Shown one piece after another: positions 1 to 6,670 of a stretch of DNA of 19,432 bases. Every line of letters starts with the position of its first letter. The first letter of the stretch is position 1. The notes beneath the pieces are model-generated. The model had not been told where the DNA came from. It saw only the letters and a program-made list of their open reading frames with translations, and made no database searches. A program made the translations under genes and the position numbers. The stretch is from Pseudorhodobacter antarcticus. Lineage in GTDB: Bacteria; Pseudomonadota; Alphaproteobacteria; Rhodobacterales; Rhodobacteraceae. The stretch covers positions 1 through 19,432 of the forward strand of contig CAMAWZ010000009.1 of assembly GCA_945861995.1 (NCBI GenBank), written 5' to 3'.

Positions 1-485
1 AAATTGATCACGATATTGGAAGATTGGCTCACCAGCGCCACGCCGCGATCTACCGCAATCCCGCCGTGCTGATCAGGCCACAAGAGCGCGCCATCCAGAT
101 AATTGATCACGCCATAGCAATTTGGCCCAAGGATCGGCATATCCCCCGCCGCTGCAACCAGTTCCGCCTGCAGTTCAGGTGCGCCCGCTTCTGTCCAACC
201 CGAGGCAAAGCAAATCGCCCCGCCCGCGCCCATGGCGGAAAGTTCGCCCACCACATCAACCGTCGCATGGCGATTAACACCAATAAACGTGGCATCGGGC
301 GCATGAGGCAGGTCTGCCAGACTGGCATAGGCACGCAGACCGCCGATTTCCGTTTTGGTGGGATGCACGGGCCAGATCGGGCCGTCAAACCCCATCTTCT
401 GGCACTGTTCAATCACATTCAGCGCCCATCCCGCACCAAGGACGGCAATAGATTTAGGTCGCAGCAGGCGAGAGAGGTCAGTCAT
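1..485 (-). CDS. Acyl-CoA synthetase (NDP-forming) / acetate-CoA ligase family, N-terminal part
   Basis: This partial gene starts at the ATG on 485-483 and runs off the left edge, leaving about 161 codons. An AGGCGG ribosome-binding site lies about 7 bases upstream. The translation begins MTDLSRLLRPKSIAVLGAG, the Rossmann CoA-binding domain that opens NDP-forming acyl-CoA synthetases. Further on it reads GPIWPVHPTK, ATFIGVNRHATVDVV, GAICFASGW and ILGPNCYGVIN, all usual for that domain; the last is the conserved GPNC(Y/L)G segment. The family makes acyl-CoA from an acid, CoA and ATP or GDP/ADP-linked phosphate transfer. As the last visible gene of the carnitine operon, it may activate gamma-butyrobetaine, crotonobetaine or carnitine (inference from context). 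The ligase and ATP-grasp domains lie outside the window, so substrate and integrity cannot be judged. Confidence 0.85.
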   Translation of the reverse strand, partial: MTDLSRLLRPKSIAVLGAGWALNVIEQCQKMGFDGPIWPVHPTKTEIGGLRAYASLADLPHAPDATFIGVNRHATVDVVGELSAMGAGGAICFASGWTEAGAPELQAELVAAAGDMPILGPNCYGVINYLDGALLWPDQHGGIAVDRGVALVSQSSNIVIN

Positions 486-501
486 GTTGCACCGCCTGTA
501 A

Positions 502-556
502 GGGGGCGCTCGCGCCCCCCTCGCTTCGCTCACCCCCCGAGGATATTTGCAAAAAG
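502..556. repeat. GC-rich intergenic hairpin repeat, copy A
   Basis: A hairpin with arms GGGGGCG (502-508) and CGCCCCC (513-519) and loop CTCG is followed by the block CTCGCTTCGCTCACCCCCCG and then AGGATATTTGCAAAAAG. The same block occurs in reverse orientation at 690-739 (copy B), and a diverged version lies at 6711-6750 (copy C). Copies A and B face each other across about 130 bp and form a large inverted repeat between the acyl-CoA dehydrogenase and the ligase gene. It looks like a dispersed intergenic palindromic element or terminator-like unit. The transcript crossing it would fold strongly, which could lower expression of the downstream ligase gene (inference). Confidence 0.6.
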
Positions 557-689
557 AAGAAGCGCGCTGGCGCAAACCCCGCCCCATTTCCACGGGGCAG
601 GGCCGCTTCTCCTTTTACGGTCATCGGCTTCCCAGCCTGTACCGTGAAATCTTTATCGCCCATTAAGGTTAACATTTCGTTTCTTCTTT

Positions 690-739
690 TCACAAATATC
701 CTCGGGGGGTGAGCGAAGCGAGGGGGGCGGAAGCCCCCC
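690..739. repeat. GC-rich intergenic hairpin repeat, copy B (inverted relative to A)
   Basis: On the + strand this reads ATATCCTCGGGGGGTGAGCG, then AAGCGAG, then a perfect hairpin GGGGGGC (722-728), loop GGAA, GCCCCCC (733-739). Inside it CCTCG and CGAGG also form an inverted repeat. It is the reverse complement of copy A apart from a few bases and shares the flanking AAAAGAAGAA-type tract. It sits directly after the acyl-CoA dehydrogenase stop. It lacks a T-tract on the minus strand, so it is not a textbook intrinsic terminator for that gene. The 268-bp gap between the two genes (486-752) otherwise holds only a spurious-looking small ORF. Confidence 0.6.
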
Positions 740-752
740 TAACCGCTCTGCA

Positions 753-1916
753 CTAACCGCCGACGTTGCGCAACAATTCGCGGCTGATGATGTGGCGCTG
801 AATTTCGGATGTGCCTTCCCAGATACGCTCGACCCGCGCATCGCGCCAGATACGTTCCAGCGGCAGATCATCCATCAGCCCCATGCCGCCATGAATTTGA
901 ATAGCCTCGTCCGCGATCATGGCCAGCACTTCGCTGGCCTTTAGTTTGGCCATTGCCATATCGCCATCGGTCACAGTGCCTGCGTCATATTTCCAGGCCG
1001 CCTCGCGCGTGAGCAGATCGGCGGCTTTCAGTTCCATCGCCATATCTGCCAGTTTGAATGATACGCCCTGAAACTTACCTATCTGTTGGCCGAATTGCTT
1101 GCGCTCGGCGGCATAGGAAATCGCCAGCGCCAGCGCGCGGTCGGCGCGGCCAAGGCAGGTCGAGGCAACTTGCAGGCGCGTAGCCCCAAGCCATTTGCCT
1201 GCAACTTCGAACCCTTTATGCACCTCGCCCAGCACATTTTCGGCGGGGATGCGGCAATCGTCAAATTCCAAGATGCAGTTGGTATAGCCGCGATGCGAGA
1301 CGTTCTTATACCCCTCGCGCACAGAAAATCCTTTTGTGCCCTTATCGACGAAAAAGGCGGTGATTAGTTTTTTGGGGCCGCGCGGGGTGTCTTCCTCGCC
1401 CGTGGCCATAAAGGCGATGGTAAAGCCTGCTATATCGGCGTGGCTGATGAAATGCTTGGTGCCGTTCAGAACAAAATCGCCCCCGTCTTGGCGGGCAGAT
1501 GCCTTCATGCCGCGCAGATCAGACCCTGCGCCAGGTTCGGTCATCGCCAAACAATCCCATGTCTCGCCGCGAATGCAGGGCATCAAATACCGCTCGCGCT
1601 GCGCCTCGTTACCTGCCAACAGAATGTTAGAAGGGCGCGCGACGCATGTCCAATGCAGGGCGTAATTGGCGCGGCCCAGTTCCTTTTCATACAGCAGCCA
1701 TGCCATCGTATCCAGCCCCGCACCGCCCACCTCGGCAGGCATATTTGCGGCGTAAAGCCCTGCTTCCATGGCTTTTTTCTGGACATCGCGCACGATTTCC
1801 ATCGGCAGATGGTTTGTGCGTTCCACAAGCGCTTCGTGCGGATAAATTTCCGCTTCTACAAAGGCGCGGGTGGTATCCACGATCATTTGCTGTTCTTCGG
1901 TCAGGCCAAAATGCAT
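753..1916 (-). CDS. Acyl-CoA dehydrogenase (candidate gamma-butyrobetainyl-CoA dehydrogenase)
   Basis: This intact 387-residue protein has the normal length for the family. It is a flavin-dependent enzyme that forms an alpha,beta double bond in an acyl-CoA and passes electrons to electron-transfer flavoprotein. Family features are visible: the N-terminal alpha-helical domain, LAMTEPGAGSDLRG around residue 125 (FAD/substrate region), FVLNGTKHFIS in the beta domain, AAERKQFGQQIGKFQ, QIHGGMGLMDDLPLERIWRD, and near the C-terminus RIWEGTSEIQRHIISR. Glu367 of WEGTSE is the probable catalytic base. It starts 1 base after the SDR stop, so the two are translationally coupled. In a carnitine operon the attractive substrate is gamma-butyrobetainyl-CoA, giving crotonobetainyl-CoA, but the sequence alone does not fix specificity. 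Confidence 0.93.
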   Translation of the reverse strand: MHFGLTEEQQMIVDTTRAFVEAEIYPHEALVERTNHLPMEIVRDVQKKAMEAGLYAANMPAEVGGAGLDTMAWLLYEKELGRANYALHWTCVARPSNILLAGNEAQRERYLMPCIRGETWDCLAMTEPGAGSDLRGMKASARQDGGDFVLNGTKHFISHADIAGFTIAFMATGEEDTPRGPKKLITAFFVDKGTKGFSVREGYKNVSHRGYTNCILEFDDCRIPAENVLGEVHKGFEVAGKWLGATRLQVASTCLGRADRALALAISYAAERKQFGQQIGKFQGVSFKLADMAMELKAADLLTREAAWKYDAGTVTDGDMAMAKLKASEVLAMIADEAIQIHGGMGLMDDLPLERIWRDARVERIWEGTSEIQRHIISRELLRNVGG

Positions 1917-1917
1917 A

Positions 1918-2664
1918 TCATACCTGTGGGTCTGGGTTGATGGTAAATCCGTCGATGGTGATCGTTTGGCCCGAAATCAGCCGCCCGCCATCCGAGGCAA
2001 GGAACACGGCCATATTGGCCACATCCTGCGCATCCACTAGGCTGCGCAGGGCAGTGCCCGCCTCGTATCCTGCGCGCACGGCTTGCGGGCTCATGCCTTT
2101 GGCGGCAGCCTCGTCGGCAAAAACGCGGTCGATGCGGGGGCCGTTGACCGAGCCTGGCAGAATGGCATTGGCGCGGATACCTTGCGCGCCCAGTTCCATG
2201 GCAAGGGTTTTCATCAGCCCGATCACCGCCCATTTCGCCGCAGCATAGGGGCTGCGATAGGGAAAGCCGTAGATGCCTGCGGTGGACGACGTGAACAAAA
2301 CGCAAGCCCCGCGTTGCAGCAGCGGGATGGAGTGTTTGGCGGTGAGAAACGCGCCATCAAGGTTCACCGCAAGACAATCACGCCAGCCGTCCAATGGCAT
2401 TTCGGCGATGCTGGCGGTTGGCCCTTTGATCCCTGCATTGGCGCAGACCACGTCCAGAGTGCCCCATTCGGCACCGATTTCGGCGGCCAGCGCGTGCATT
2501 TGGCCCTCGTCTCGCACATCGGCAAGGCTGGCGCGGTGGGGGCTGGCGGCCACGGCGGCGGCATCAACATCTGTCACCCAAACGCGGTAACCAGCCGCAG
2601 CAAAGGCATCTGCCATCACCGCGCCAATGCCATTCGCGCCTGCAGTGATCAGGACTGATTTCAT
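1918..2664 (-). CDS. Short-chain dehydrogenase/reductase (SDR), NAD-type
   Basis: A 248-residue classical SDR. The cofactor motif is TAGANGIG (residues 7-14), Asp32 after beta-2 points to NAD(H) rather than NADP(H), NAG is at 76-78, Ser127 lies in the catalytic-serine segment, and YAAAK puts the catalytic Tyr at 140 and Lys at 144. The ILPGSVNGPR segment follows, with ISGQTITIDGGF-like SGQTITIDG near the end. Its ATG overlaps the thioesterase stop by 4 bases (ATGA), and its own stop is 1 base from the acyl-CoA dehydrogenase start. It probably oxidises a hydroxy group in this pathway, for example carnitinyl-CoA or D-carnitine, or a related hydroxy acid. That is inference; SDR specificity cannot be read from motifs. 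Confidence 0.9.
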   Translation of the reverse strand: MKSVLITAGANGIGAVMADAFAAAGYRVWVTDVDAAAVAASPHRASLADVRDEGQMHALAAEIGAEWGTLDVVCANAGIKGPTASIAEMPLDGWRDCLAVNLDGAFLTAKHSIPLLQRGACVLFTSSTAGIYGFPYRSPYAAAKWAVIGLMKTLAMELGAQGIRANAILPGSVNGPRIDRVFADEAAAKGMSPQAVRAGYEAGTALRSLVDAQDVANMAVFLASDGGRLISGQTITIDGFTINPDPQV

Positions 2665-3236
2665 GTCTTTTGCCCAACGGCGCGGCCAGCGCCATCAGGC
2701 GCGGGCAGGCCTGCATGGGCGGCGACCAATGGCATCAGCCGTTCCAAAACCTGCGGCGCGGCGGGGCAGGTTTTGCCGAGCCCCATATCTACGTGCAGGC
2801 ACATCTGTTCGACGGTCGCGACCAGATCGTCGCCGCGCATGATGCGCACAAATATGCGGATGCGCTTTTCATCTGCCGACAGGATTTGCAGTGTGCAGGT
2901 CAGGCGGTCGCCCAATTTCGCCTCGCCCAAATGGCGGATATGGGTTTCGGCGGTGTAATAGCTGTTGCCGCCCCCCACATAGTCCATCCCCGCGCCGATC
3001 AACCGCAGAAAGTTGTCCACCGCTTCGGAATTGGCAAACAAATAGCGGCTTTCGGTCATATGGCCGTTATAGTCGATCCACGCCGGCAGCACTTGCAAAT
3101 GGGCCATGACCAAGGGTTCGGATTTTGGCCCCATGTCTGTTTGCGCATGAAACGTGGCGGCGCGGGCGGCGTCATGGTCGCGCAGAACCTTGCCTGCACC
3201 CCAGTTGCGGTCTTTCAAAGTGCGCAGAAAGCCCAC
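2661..3236 (-). CDS. cdhB: Betainyl-CoA thioesterase, hotdog fold, with misplaced dehydrogenase C-terminus (split from fusion)
   Basis: The reading frame from a GTG at 3236 gives 191 residues. From about residue 44 it is a 4-hydroxybenzoyl-CoA-type hotdog thioesterase, with AWIDYNGHMTESRY (Asp55 as the expected catalytic acid), YYTAETHIRHL, and MCLHVDMGLGKTCPA. In carnitine catabolism this enzyme hydrolyses betainyl-CoA to glycine betaine and CoA. The first ~20 residues (GFLRTLKDRNWGAGKVLRD) do not belong to a thioesterase; they match the C-terminal helix region of carnitine dehydrogenase. The frame is continuous with the upstream lcdH, with only one TAA (3260-3258) between them. I see no Shine-Dalgarno before GTG 3236, and ATG 3107 (MAHLQVL), at the domain edge, is an alternative but also lacks a good site. 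It is therefore best read as the second half of a dehydrogenase-thioesterase fusion. Its stop overlaps the SDR start. Confidence 0.8.
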   Translation of the reverse strand: MGFLRTLKDRNWGAGKVLRDHDAARAATFHAQTDMGPKSEPLVMAHLQVLPAWIDYNGHMTESRYLFANSEAVDNFLRLIGAGMDYVGGGNSYYTAETHIRHLGEAKLGDRLTCTLQILSADEKRIRIFVRIMRGDDLVATVEQMCLHVDMGLGKTCPAAPQVLERLMPLVAAHAGLPAPDGAGRAVGQKT

Positions 3237-3257
3237 TAGGTTTTGATCGCGGATACG

Positions 3258-3260
3258 TTA
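3258..3260 (-). other. In-frame TAA splitting the lcdH-thioesterase fusion
   Basis: Reading the minus strand without stopping gives TIREL-stop-RIRDQNLVGFLRTLKDRNWG in one frame. Fused carnitine dehydrogenases typically carry Glu here (IRELERIRDxN-like), so a single GAA to TAA change explains the break. TAA and TAG are used as ordinary stops elsewhere in the window (BKACE, acyl-CoA dehydrogenase), so codon reassignment is not a good explanation. Confidence 0.8.
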
Positions 3261-4124
3261 CAATTCGCGGATCGTATACATGCCCGATTGCGCGTCGGAT
3301 TGGCCAGCGACCAGATCAACCAATTCTTCGTTAAATTCGGGCACGTCCATCAGTTTTGACCACGGCCATTTTAGGGTGGGGCCAAACTGCGCCATGAAAT
3401 GCCGCATCCCCGCCTCGCCGCCCGCGATGCGGTAGGTTTCAAACAGGCCCATTTGCCCCCAGCGCAGGCCAAATCCCATGCGGATGGCTTCGTCGATTTC
3501 GGTGGTGGTGGCAATGCCGTCTTTCAGCATCCACAAGGCTTCGCGCCAGACAGCTTCCAAAAAGCGGTTGCCGATAAAGGCGTCGATTTCATGGCGGATC
3601 ACCAGCGGGAACATGCCGATGTCTTTCATGATTTGCACAGTACGTTCGACCACCTCGGTTGGGTTTGCAGGGCTGCCTGATATTTCAGACAGGGGCAAAA
3701 GGTACACAGGGTTGAACGGGTGGGCCACGATGATATTGGCAGGGTTTGGCGCGCCTGCCTGCAAATCTGTGGCCTTAAAGCCAGAGGTCGAAGATCCGAT
3801 CAGCACATCTGGATTGGCCTGTTGCAACTGGGCATAGACGCGCTGTTTCAATTCGATCCGTTCGGACACGGATTCTTGCACATATTCCGCGCCCTCGACA
3901 GCCTCGCCAATGGTGCCATGAAAGGTTAGGCTGCCCTCGGACGGCATGGGCACGTCAGACAGGGCGGGCAGGGCAAGACTGGCATTGGCCATAACGGCGG
4001 CAATTTTGCGTTCGGCTTCTGGGTCGGGGTCGAACACGCCCACATCCCAACCGTTCAGCAAAAACCGCGCCGCCCAACCGCCGCCGATTACCCCGCCGCC
4101 AATGATTGCTGCCTTACGTGCCAT
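3258..4124 (-). CDS. lcdH: L-carnitine 3-dehydrogenase, C-terminally truncated by in-frame stop
   Basis: This 288-residue protein oxidises L-carnitine to 3-dehydrocarnitine with NAD. It belongs to the 3-hydroxyacyl-CoA dehydrogenase-like family: the N-terminal Rossmann motif IIGGGVIGGGWAARF (from residue 7), VQESVSERIELK, SSTSGFKATDL (111-121) and AHPFNPVYLLPL with catalytic His135, then IDAFIGNRFLEAVWREAL and GFGLRWGQMGLFETYRIAGG in the helical C-terminal domain. Standalone enzymes are about 320 residues. Here the last helices continue beyond a TAA at codon 289 into the thioesterase frame, so the visible product lacks about 30 residues. Removing the stop gives a 487-codon fusion, a normal size for the alphaproteobacterial dehydrogenase-thioesterase form. 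The start ATG at 4124 has GGGGCAGGAT upstream and lies 33 bases after the lipocalin stop. In Pseudomonas the enzyme is called CdhA. Confidence 0.88.
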   Translation of the reverse strand: MARKAAIIGGGVIGGGWAARFLLNGWDVGVFDPDPEAERKIAAVMANASLALPALSDVPMPSEGSLTFHGTIGEAVEGAEYVQESVSERIELKQRVYAQLQQANPDVLIGSSTSGFKATDLQAGAPNPANIIVAHPFNPVYLLPLSEISGSPANPTEVVERTVQIMKDIGMFPLVIRHEIDAFIGNRFLEAVWREALWMLKDGIATTTEIDEAIRMGFGLRWGQMGLFETYRIAGGEAGMRHFMAQFGPTLKWPWSKLMDVPEFNEELVDLVAGQSDAQSGMYTIREL

Positions 4125-4157
4125 ATCCTGCCCCTTATCCTGCGCCCAATTAGGCGC

Positions 4158-4685
4158 CTAGTGCTGAACCCATTCCAGTTGGGTTGTGTCATATCCATTC
4201 GCCGCAAAAACGCCCAACGCGCGGTCGGTATCCGCGTTTGAAAGGGTTGGCTTGCGCGCCAAAATCCATCCAAAATCGCCCTTTGGCGCACCTACGACGG
4301 CCATGGAATAGTTGGATTTCAAATCCAAAATCCAGTAATCCCCTGCGGCTATATTGCCCAGCCACGGCACGAAAGTGACCTTCAGCTTGGCAGTGTCCAC
4401 CACCCAAGCTTTGCCTTCGATCACTTCGGTTGTGCCGCCTTTGGTGCAGGCGTTGGCGACGCTAATATCGCCGTCGTCCCGCATGGCATACGTGGCGGTA
4501 ACATTTGTGCAGCCGCGTTCGAATTTATTGGGAAAGCGGGCGATTTCGTACCATGTTCCCAAATAGCGGTTCAGATCAACGGCAGGGGCCACTTGCATAG
4601 CGACCGACGCATCACGCACCTCGGCCTGCGCAGCCAATGGCAGCGCCAGCAGGGCAGCAAGGGTAAGGGATTTCAGGGTCATCAT
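4158..4685 (-). CDS. Secreted Blc-like lipocalin
   Basis: A 175-residue protein with a signal peptide (MMTLKSLTLAALLALPLAAQA, likely cut after Ala21). There is no lipobox cysteine, so it should be soluble in the periplasm rather than a lipoprotein like E. coli Blc. The lipocalin signature GTWYEIARFPNKFE begins at residue 43. Cys59 (RGC) and the Cys of VANAC could form a disulfide. WVVDTAKLKVTFVPWL and GDYWILDL follow, as in bacterial lipocalins, and the FGWILARKP segment matches the third structurally conserved region. Lipocalins bind small hydrophobic ligands. Its ATG immediately follows the BKACE stop (CGAGGTAAATG supplies the ribosome-binding site), so it is a true operon member. A role in handling acylcarnitines or other lipid forms of the substrate is only inference. 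Confidence 0.92.
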   Translation of the reverse strand: MMTLKSLTLAALLALPLAAQAEVRDASVAMQVAPAVDLNRYLGTWYEIARFPNKFERGCTNVTATYAMRDDGDISVANACTKGGTTEVIEGKAWVVDTAKLKVTFVPWLGNIAAGDYWILDLKSNYSMAVVGAPKGDFGWILARKPTLSNADTDRALGVFAANGYDTTQLEWVQH

Positions 4686-5600
4686 TTACCTCGGCAATGG
4701 TGCCCGCTTTTCCAGTTTCAGCTTGGCGCGCACCTCAGCGGGTGTGATCACGCGCGCGCCTAGGTTCGAGATAATGCTAACCGCCCGTTCGACCAATTGC
4801 GCATTGGTGGCCAAAACGCCTTTGTCCAGCCAAAGGTTATCTTCCAGCCCGACGCGCACGTTGCCGCCCGCCAAAACCGCTGCCGCCACATAGGGCATTT
4901 GGTTGCGACCAATGGCAAAGGCGCTCCAATGCCAATGATTGGGCACGTTGTTGACCATGGCCATAAAGGTGTTCAGATCATCAGGCGCGCCCCATGGCAC
5001 GCCCATGCACAGTTGCACCAGAACCGGGTCGGGGATGATGCCTTCGGTTGCCAGTTGTTTGGCAAGCCAAAGATGGCCCGTATCAAAGGCCTCAATTTCA
5101 ATGCGCGCGCCAGATGCCACCATGCGCGCAGCCATATCGCGCAGAAGGCCCGGCGTGTTGACCATCACATAATCGGCCTCGTTGAAATTCATTGTGCCGC
5201 AATCAAGGGTGCAAATTTCGGGGCGGCATTCTACAACATGGGCCACTCGTTCGGTTGCCCCCGCCATATCCGATTTGGCCGACATGCGGTTCATCGCTTC
5301 GGTGCCGTCAAACAGCATATCGCCGCCCATGCCAGCGGTCAGGTTCAGCACCACATCTGTGCCGCTATCGCGAATACGCTCGGTCACTTCGCGGTACAGC
5401 GCCAAATCGCGGCTGGGTTTGCCTGTTTCGGGGTCGCGCACATGGCAATGCACCACGGCAGCCCCTGCTTTGGCGGCATCAATGGCGGAAGCTGCAATTT
5501 GTGCAGGGCTGCGCGGCACGTGCGGGCTGCGGTCTTGTGTGCCGCCAGACCCTGTGACGGCGCAGGTGATAAAAACATCGCGGTTCATCGCAAGTGGCAT
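4686..5600 (-). CDS. cdhC: 3-dehydrocarnitine cleavage enzyme / betainyl-CoA thiolase (BKACE family)
   Basis: A 304-residue member of the beta-keto acid cleavage enzyme family (formerly DUF849/Kce). In characterised carnitine degraders the reaction is 3-dehydrocarnitine + acetyl-CoA -> betainyl-CoA + acetoacetate. The TIM-barrel protein shows the zinc ligands His51 and His53 in VVHCHVRDP and Glu253 in VRVGLEDN. Arg249 and Asp254 in that segment have the same spacing as the catalytic Arg and Asp of Kce. VLNLTAGMGG (from residue 84) and LDCGTMNF (132-139) are also family segments. The start ATG at 5600 has an AGGGAG site about 8 bases upstream; an internal ATG (MNRDVF) is possible but has no comparable site. 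It is the first gene of the minus-strand operon and lies divergent to the regulator with 73 bases between them. Confidence 0.92.
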   Translation of the reverse strand: MPLAMNRDVFITCAVTGSGGTQDRSPHVPRSPAQIAASAIDAAKAGAAVVHCHVRDPETGKPSRDLALYREVTERIRDSGTDVVLNLTAGMGGDMLFDGTEAMNRMSAKSDMAGATERVAHVVECRPEICTLDCGTMNFNEADYVMVNTPGLLRDMAARMVASGARIEIEAFDTGHLWLAKQLATEGIIPDPVLVQLCMGVPWGAPDDLNTFMAMVNNVPNHWHWSAFAIGRNQMPYVAAAVLAGGNVRVGLEDNLWLDKGVLATNAQLVERAVSIISNLGARVITPAEVRAKLKLEKRAPLPR

Positions 5601-5673
5601 GGCATTCTCCCTAACCTATTGCCCCCACCATAAGCCGCTTGCAGGGCCATGCTTGCCCGTTTACGAAACAGAT
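5601..5673. promoter_or_regulatory. Divergent cdhC / cdhR control region
   Basis: This 73-bp gap must hold the promoters of both the carnitine operon (leftward) and the regulator (rightward). Two direct copies of GCTTGC at 5637-5642 and 5651-5656, 14 bp apart, could be half-sites for the AraC-type regulator, which usually binds direct repeats. No convincing -35/-10 pair is visible. The minus strand has the AGGGAG ribosome-binding site of cdhC. Confidence 0.35.
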
Positions 5674-6648
5674 ATGACAAAAAGCGAAACAATTTTCACC
5701 CCGACAACTGCGCCCCTGACGTTGGCGATTTTGGTGTTGCCGCAATCGTCGATCCTCGAGGTCGCCTCGACGCTTGATCCGATGCGCGCGGCCAATCGCC
5801 ATTTGGGGCGCGAAGCCTATCGCTGGCGGATCGTCTCGCCCGAAGGGGCTGCCGTGCCGCTGACCTGCGGTATTGAATTGCCCAGCCACGGTGGGCTGGC
5901 GCAGGCCAAAGGAGCCGATGCGCTGGTGGTGATTGCGGGATTTGCACAGTGGCAGGGGGCGGGGCGCGATGTGATCCGCGATTTGTCACGCATGGGGCCG
6001 CGTTTTTCCGCCGTGGGCGGGATTGATGCAGGTGCATGGGTGCTGGCGCGGGCGGGGCTGCTGGGGGGCTACCGCGCCACCGTGCATTGGGAAGATGCCG
6101 AAGATTTCGCCGCTGCCCATCCCGAAACCGAAGTTGTCCCTGACCGCTTCGTGATTGATCGCAACCGCTTTACCGCAGGCGGCGCGGCCCCTGCCGCCGA
6201 TCTGATGCTGCATCTGATCGGCGCGCGCCAGGGCGCGGCCTTGGCGCTGCAAGTGGCGGCCAGTTTTATCACATCTGCCCGCGCGGGGGGCGAGCCGCAA
6301 GTGGCCCAAACCGCCGCTCACCCGCATCCAGACCTGCGGTTAGACCCTCGCGTGGCCAGTGCCATCGCGCGGATGGAGGCGCGGCTGGACAGCCCAGAAC
6401 CTGCCGCCGAAATCGCCCGCCACTGCGGGCTGACCGCCCGCAGGCTTCAGCAACTTTTCCAACAAAGTTTGGGTGTTAGCCCCGCTGCCTATGGTCAATC
6501 TTTGCGTTTGCAAGCGGCCAAGCGGATGGTGACCGACACGCGCCACCCCTTGGCCGAAGTGGCGCTGCGCTGCGGGTTTTCATCTGCCTCGGCGCTGTCT
6601 CGTGCGTTCCAGCGCCGTTATTCAAAACCGCCCAGCCAGATGCGTTAG
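5674..6648 (+). CDS. cdhR: GlxA/AraC-family transcriptional regulator (carnitine regulator CdhR-like)
   Basis: The likely start is ATG 5674 (MTKSETIFTPT), giving 324 residues. The open frame extends farther upstream, but that part overlaps cdhC and has no family match. The N-terminal half (about residues 15-190) is a DJ-1/PfpI-like amidotransferase-fold sensor domain (LTLAILVLPQSSILEVASTLDP, VVIAGFAQWQ, GGIDAGAWVLARAGLLGGYRATVHWE). The usual nucleophile position of the fold is Ala/Asp-rich rather than Cys, so it is a ligand sensor, not an enzyme. The C-terminal ~100 residues carry two AraC helix-turn-helix motifs (IARHCGLTARRLQQLFQQSLGVSP and VALRCGFSSASALSRAFQRRY). Being divergent from the carnitine operon, it fits CdhR, the activator of carnitine catabolism in Pseudomonas. 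Assignment of the effector (carnitine) rests on context. Confidence 0.88.
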   Translation: MTKSETIFTPTTAPLTLAILVLPQSSILEVASTLDPMRAANRHLGREAYRWRIVSPEGAAVPLTCGIELPSHGGLAQAKGADALVVIAGFAQWQGAGRDVIRDLSRMGPRFSAVGGIDAGAWVLARAGLLGGYRATVHWEDAEDFAAAHPETEVVPDRFVIDRNRFTAGGAAPAADLMLHLIGARQGAALALQVAASFITSARAGGEPQVAQTAAHPHPDLRLDPRVASAIARMEARLDSPEPAAEIARHCGLTARRLQQLFQQSLGVSPAAYGQSLRLQAAKRMVTDTRHPLAEVALRCGFSSASALSRAFQRRYSKPPSQMR

Positions 6649-6657
6649 GCAGTTACG

Positions 6658-6670
6658 CCTTCGGCGAAGG
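6658..6670. repeat. 13-bp perfect inverted repeat after cdhR
   Basis: CCTTCG G CGAAGG lies 9 bases after the cdhR stop. It is a short stem with a one-base centre, so in RNA it would fold only as a small hairpin. It adjoins the larger palindrome at 6669-6714 and is part of a stack of inverted repeats between two convergent genes. Confidence 0.5.

Noticed and set aside
24..647. Long + strand open frame of 207 codons
   Set aside because: It is antisense to the ligase start and the repeat, with His/Arg/Pro-rich composition typical of the complement of a GC-rich gene. The same holds for other long opposite-strand frames, for example at 4797-5633 and 15828-16448.
478..693. Small minus-strand ORF of about 71 codons between the acyl-CoA dehydrogenase and ligase
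   Set aside because: Its C-terminal half is just the translation of repeat copy A, it starts at GTG inside copy B, has no recognisable domain, and overlaps the ligase start. It is probably spurious.
5182..5673. Upstream extension of the regulator frame
   Set aside because: It overlaps cdhC on the opposite strand and resembles no GlxA-family N-terminus; ATG 5674 gives the normal family length.
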